DNA from: Desulfovibrio sp. G11
GTDB taxonomy: Bacteria > Desulfobacterota > Desulfovibrionia > Desulfovibrionales > Desulfovibrionaceae
DNA length: 64,000 nt
Direction of reading: 5' to 3'
NCBI RefSeq assembly: GCF_900243745.1
Contig: NZ_LT984798.1
Location: 3,060,001 to 3,124,000 of the forward strand
Positions 63,758 to 64,000 of this stretch are shown here, piece by piece. How positions within the stretch are numbered: position 1 is the first letter of the stretch; each line of letters starts with the position of its first letter. The notes below the pieces were generated by a model, which worked only from the letters and a program-made list of their open reading frames with translations, was not told the origin of the DNA and ran no database searches. The position numbers and the translations under genes are program-made.

Positions 63758-64000
63758 ATGATAGCCTATCTTGAGGGCCGCCTGGCCGAAACATGGGGCA
63801 ACACCTGTCTGCTCATTACCGAAAACGGCGTGGGCTATGCAGTGGCCTTGCCTGCGCATACCCTGTCCGTCCTGCCAGGCCGGGGAGAGCACCTTGCCCT
63901 GTATACCAGTCTCGCCGTGCGCGAAGACGCGCTTGAACTTTTCGGATTTGCTACTTTTGAAGAGCGGCAGACGTTTGAGGTACTCATATCCATATCCAAG
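63758..64000 (+). CDS. ruvA: Holliday junction DNA helicase RuvA, N-terminal part
   Basis: Eighty-one codons from ATG 63758, with AAGGA just upstream, run to the window end. MIAYLEGRLAETWGNTCLLI, GVGYAVALP, VREDALELFGFATFEERQTF and LISISK match the RuvA oligonucleotide-binding N-domain and its acidic-pin region. RuvA binds four-way junctions and loads the RuvB motor for branch migration. The helix-hairpin-helix and C-terminal domains are beyond the window. Confidence 0.93.
   Translation, partial: MIAYLEGRLAETWGNTCLLITENGVGYAVALPAHTLSVLPGRGEHLALYTSLAVREDALELFGFATFEERQTFEVLISISK

Noticed and set aside
1-64000. CRISPR array, rRNA, tRNA or prophage
   Set aside because: No regularly spaced short repeats, no tRNA-like cloverleaf or rRNA sequence, and no phage structural genes were recognised by reading; a computational scan would be needed to be certain.

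Overview
The window reads as a chromosomal segment of a Desulfovibrio-like sulfate reducer (Desulfobacterota, Desulfovibrionaceae). This is an inference from gene content: a futalosine menaquinone cluster (mqnA, C, E, D), L,L-diaminopimelate aminotransferase (dapL) beside dapF, a type III glutamine synthetase, a NifA-type regulator beside amt-glnK, a HemC/GmhA/Lon-like protease run, and an alpha-2-macroglobulin/PBP1C pair. No rRNA, tRNA, CRISPR array or prophage was recognised. Most of the sequence is dense housekeeping DNA in short operons.

Layout. 1-4.1 kb (minus): a truncated membrane protein, a methyltransferase, ridA, and two overlapping transporter genes. 4.3-8.5 kb (plus): ettA, a DUF4139 secreted protein and a HAD phosphatase. 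8.5-8.8 kb: a gene-free stretch packed with inverted repeats. 8.8-13.9 kb (minus): acpS-nnr-tsaE-lysC and an HD-GYP protein. 14.0-21.9 kb (plus): ugd, a GAF/sigma-54 activator, then amt-glnK-glnN. A textbook sigma-54 promoter lies in front of amt.

22.1-37.7 kb is a transposon-rich island. One IS4-family element (called IS-A here, 1260 bp) occurs as two complete copies with 9-bp target duplications (22154-23413 and 35567-36826) and one 162-bp remnant (25759-25920). The remnant abuts a divergent relative (IS-B, 25921-27183). IS-B's right end runs directly into the interior of the alpha-2-macroglobulin gene, which has lost its start and signal peptide. The second IS-A copy sits inside an IS256-family element (35034-37683), splitting its transposase. 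Between the insertions lie dapF-dapL and pbpC. The right end of the first IS-A copy appears to complete a new -35 box for dapF.

37.9-46.2 kb (minus): BrnQ, a sodium:solute symporter with a tiny membrane peptide in front of it, a TetR regulator, and the gmhA-fmdB-hemC-lon-like operon. 46.3-50.4 kb (plus): nadK, an ARMT1-like protein of unknown role, and gatB. 50.6-54.8 kb: mqnE-mqnC-mqnA (minus) diverging from mqnD (plus), covering the futalosine route except mqnB. 55.3-64 kb: a MATE exporter, a receiver/TPR protein, a zinc-ribbon protein, a DUF3467-like/miaB/DUF151 operon, a cysteine-motif protein, a DUF5334 protein head-to-head with moaA, and the start of ruvA.

Several starts were moved from the longest open frame to internal ATG, GTG or TTG codons because a good Shine-Dalgarno sequence or overlap with the upstream gene supports it; these choices are stated per entry.
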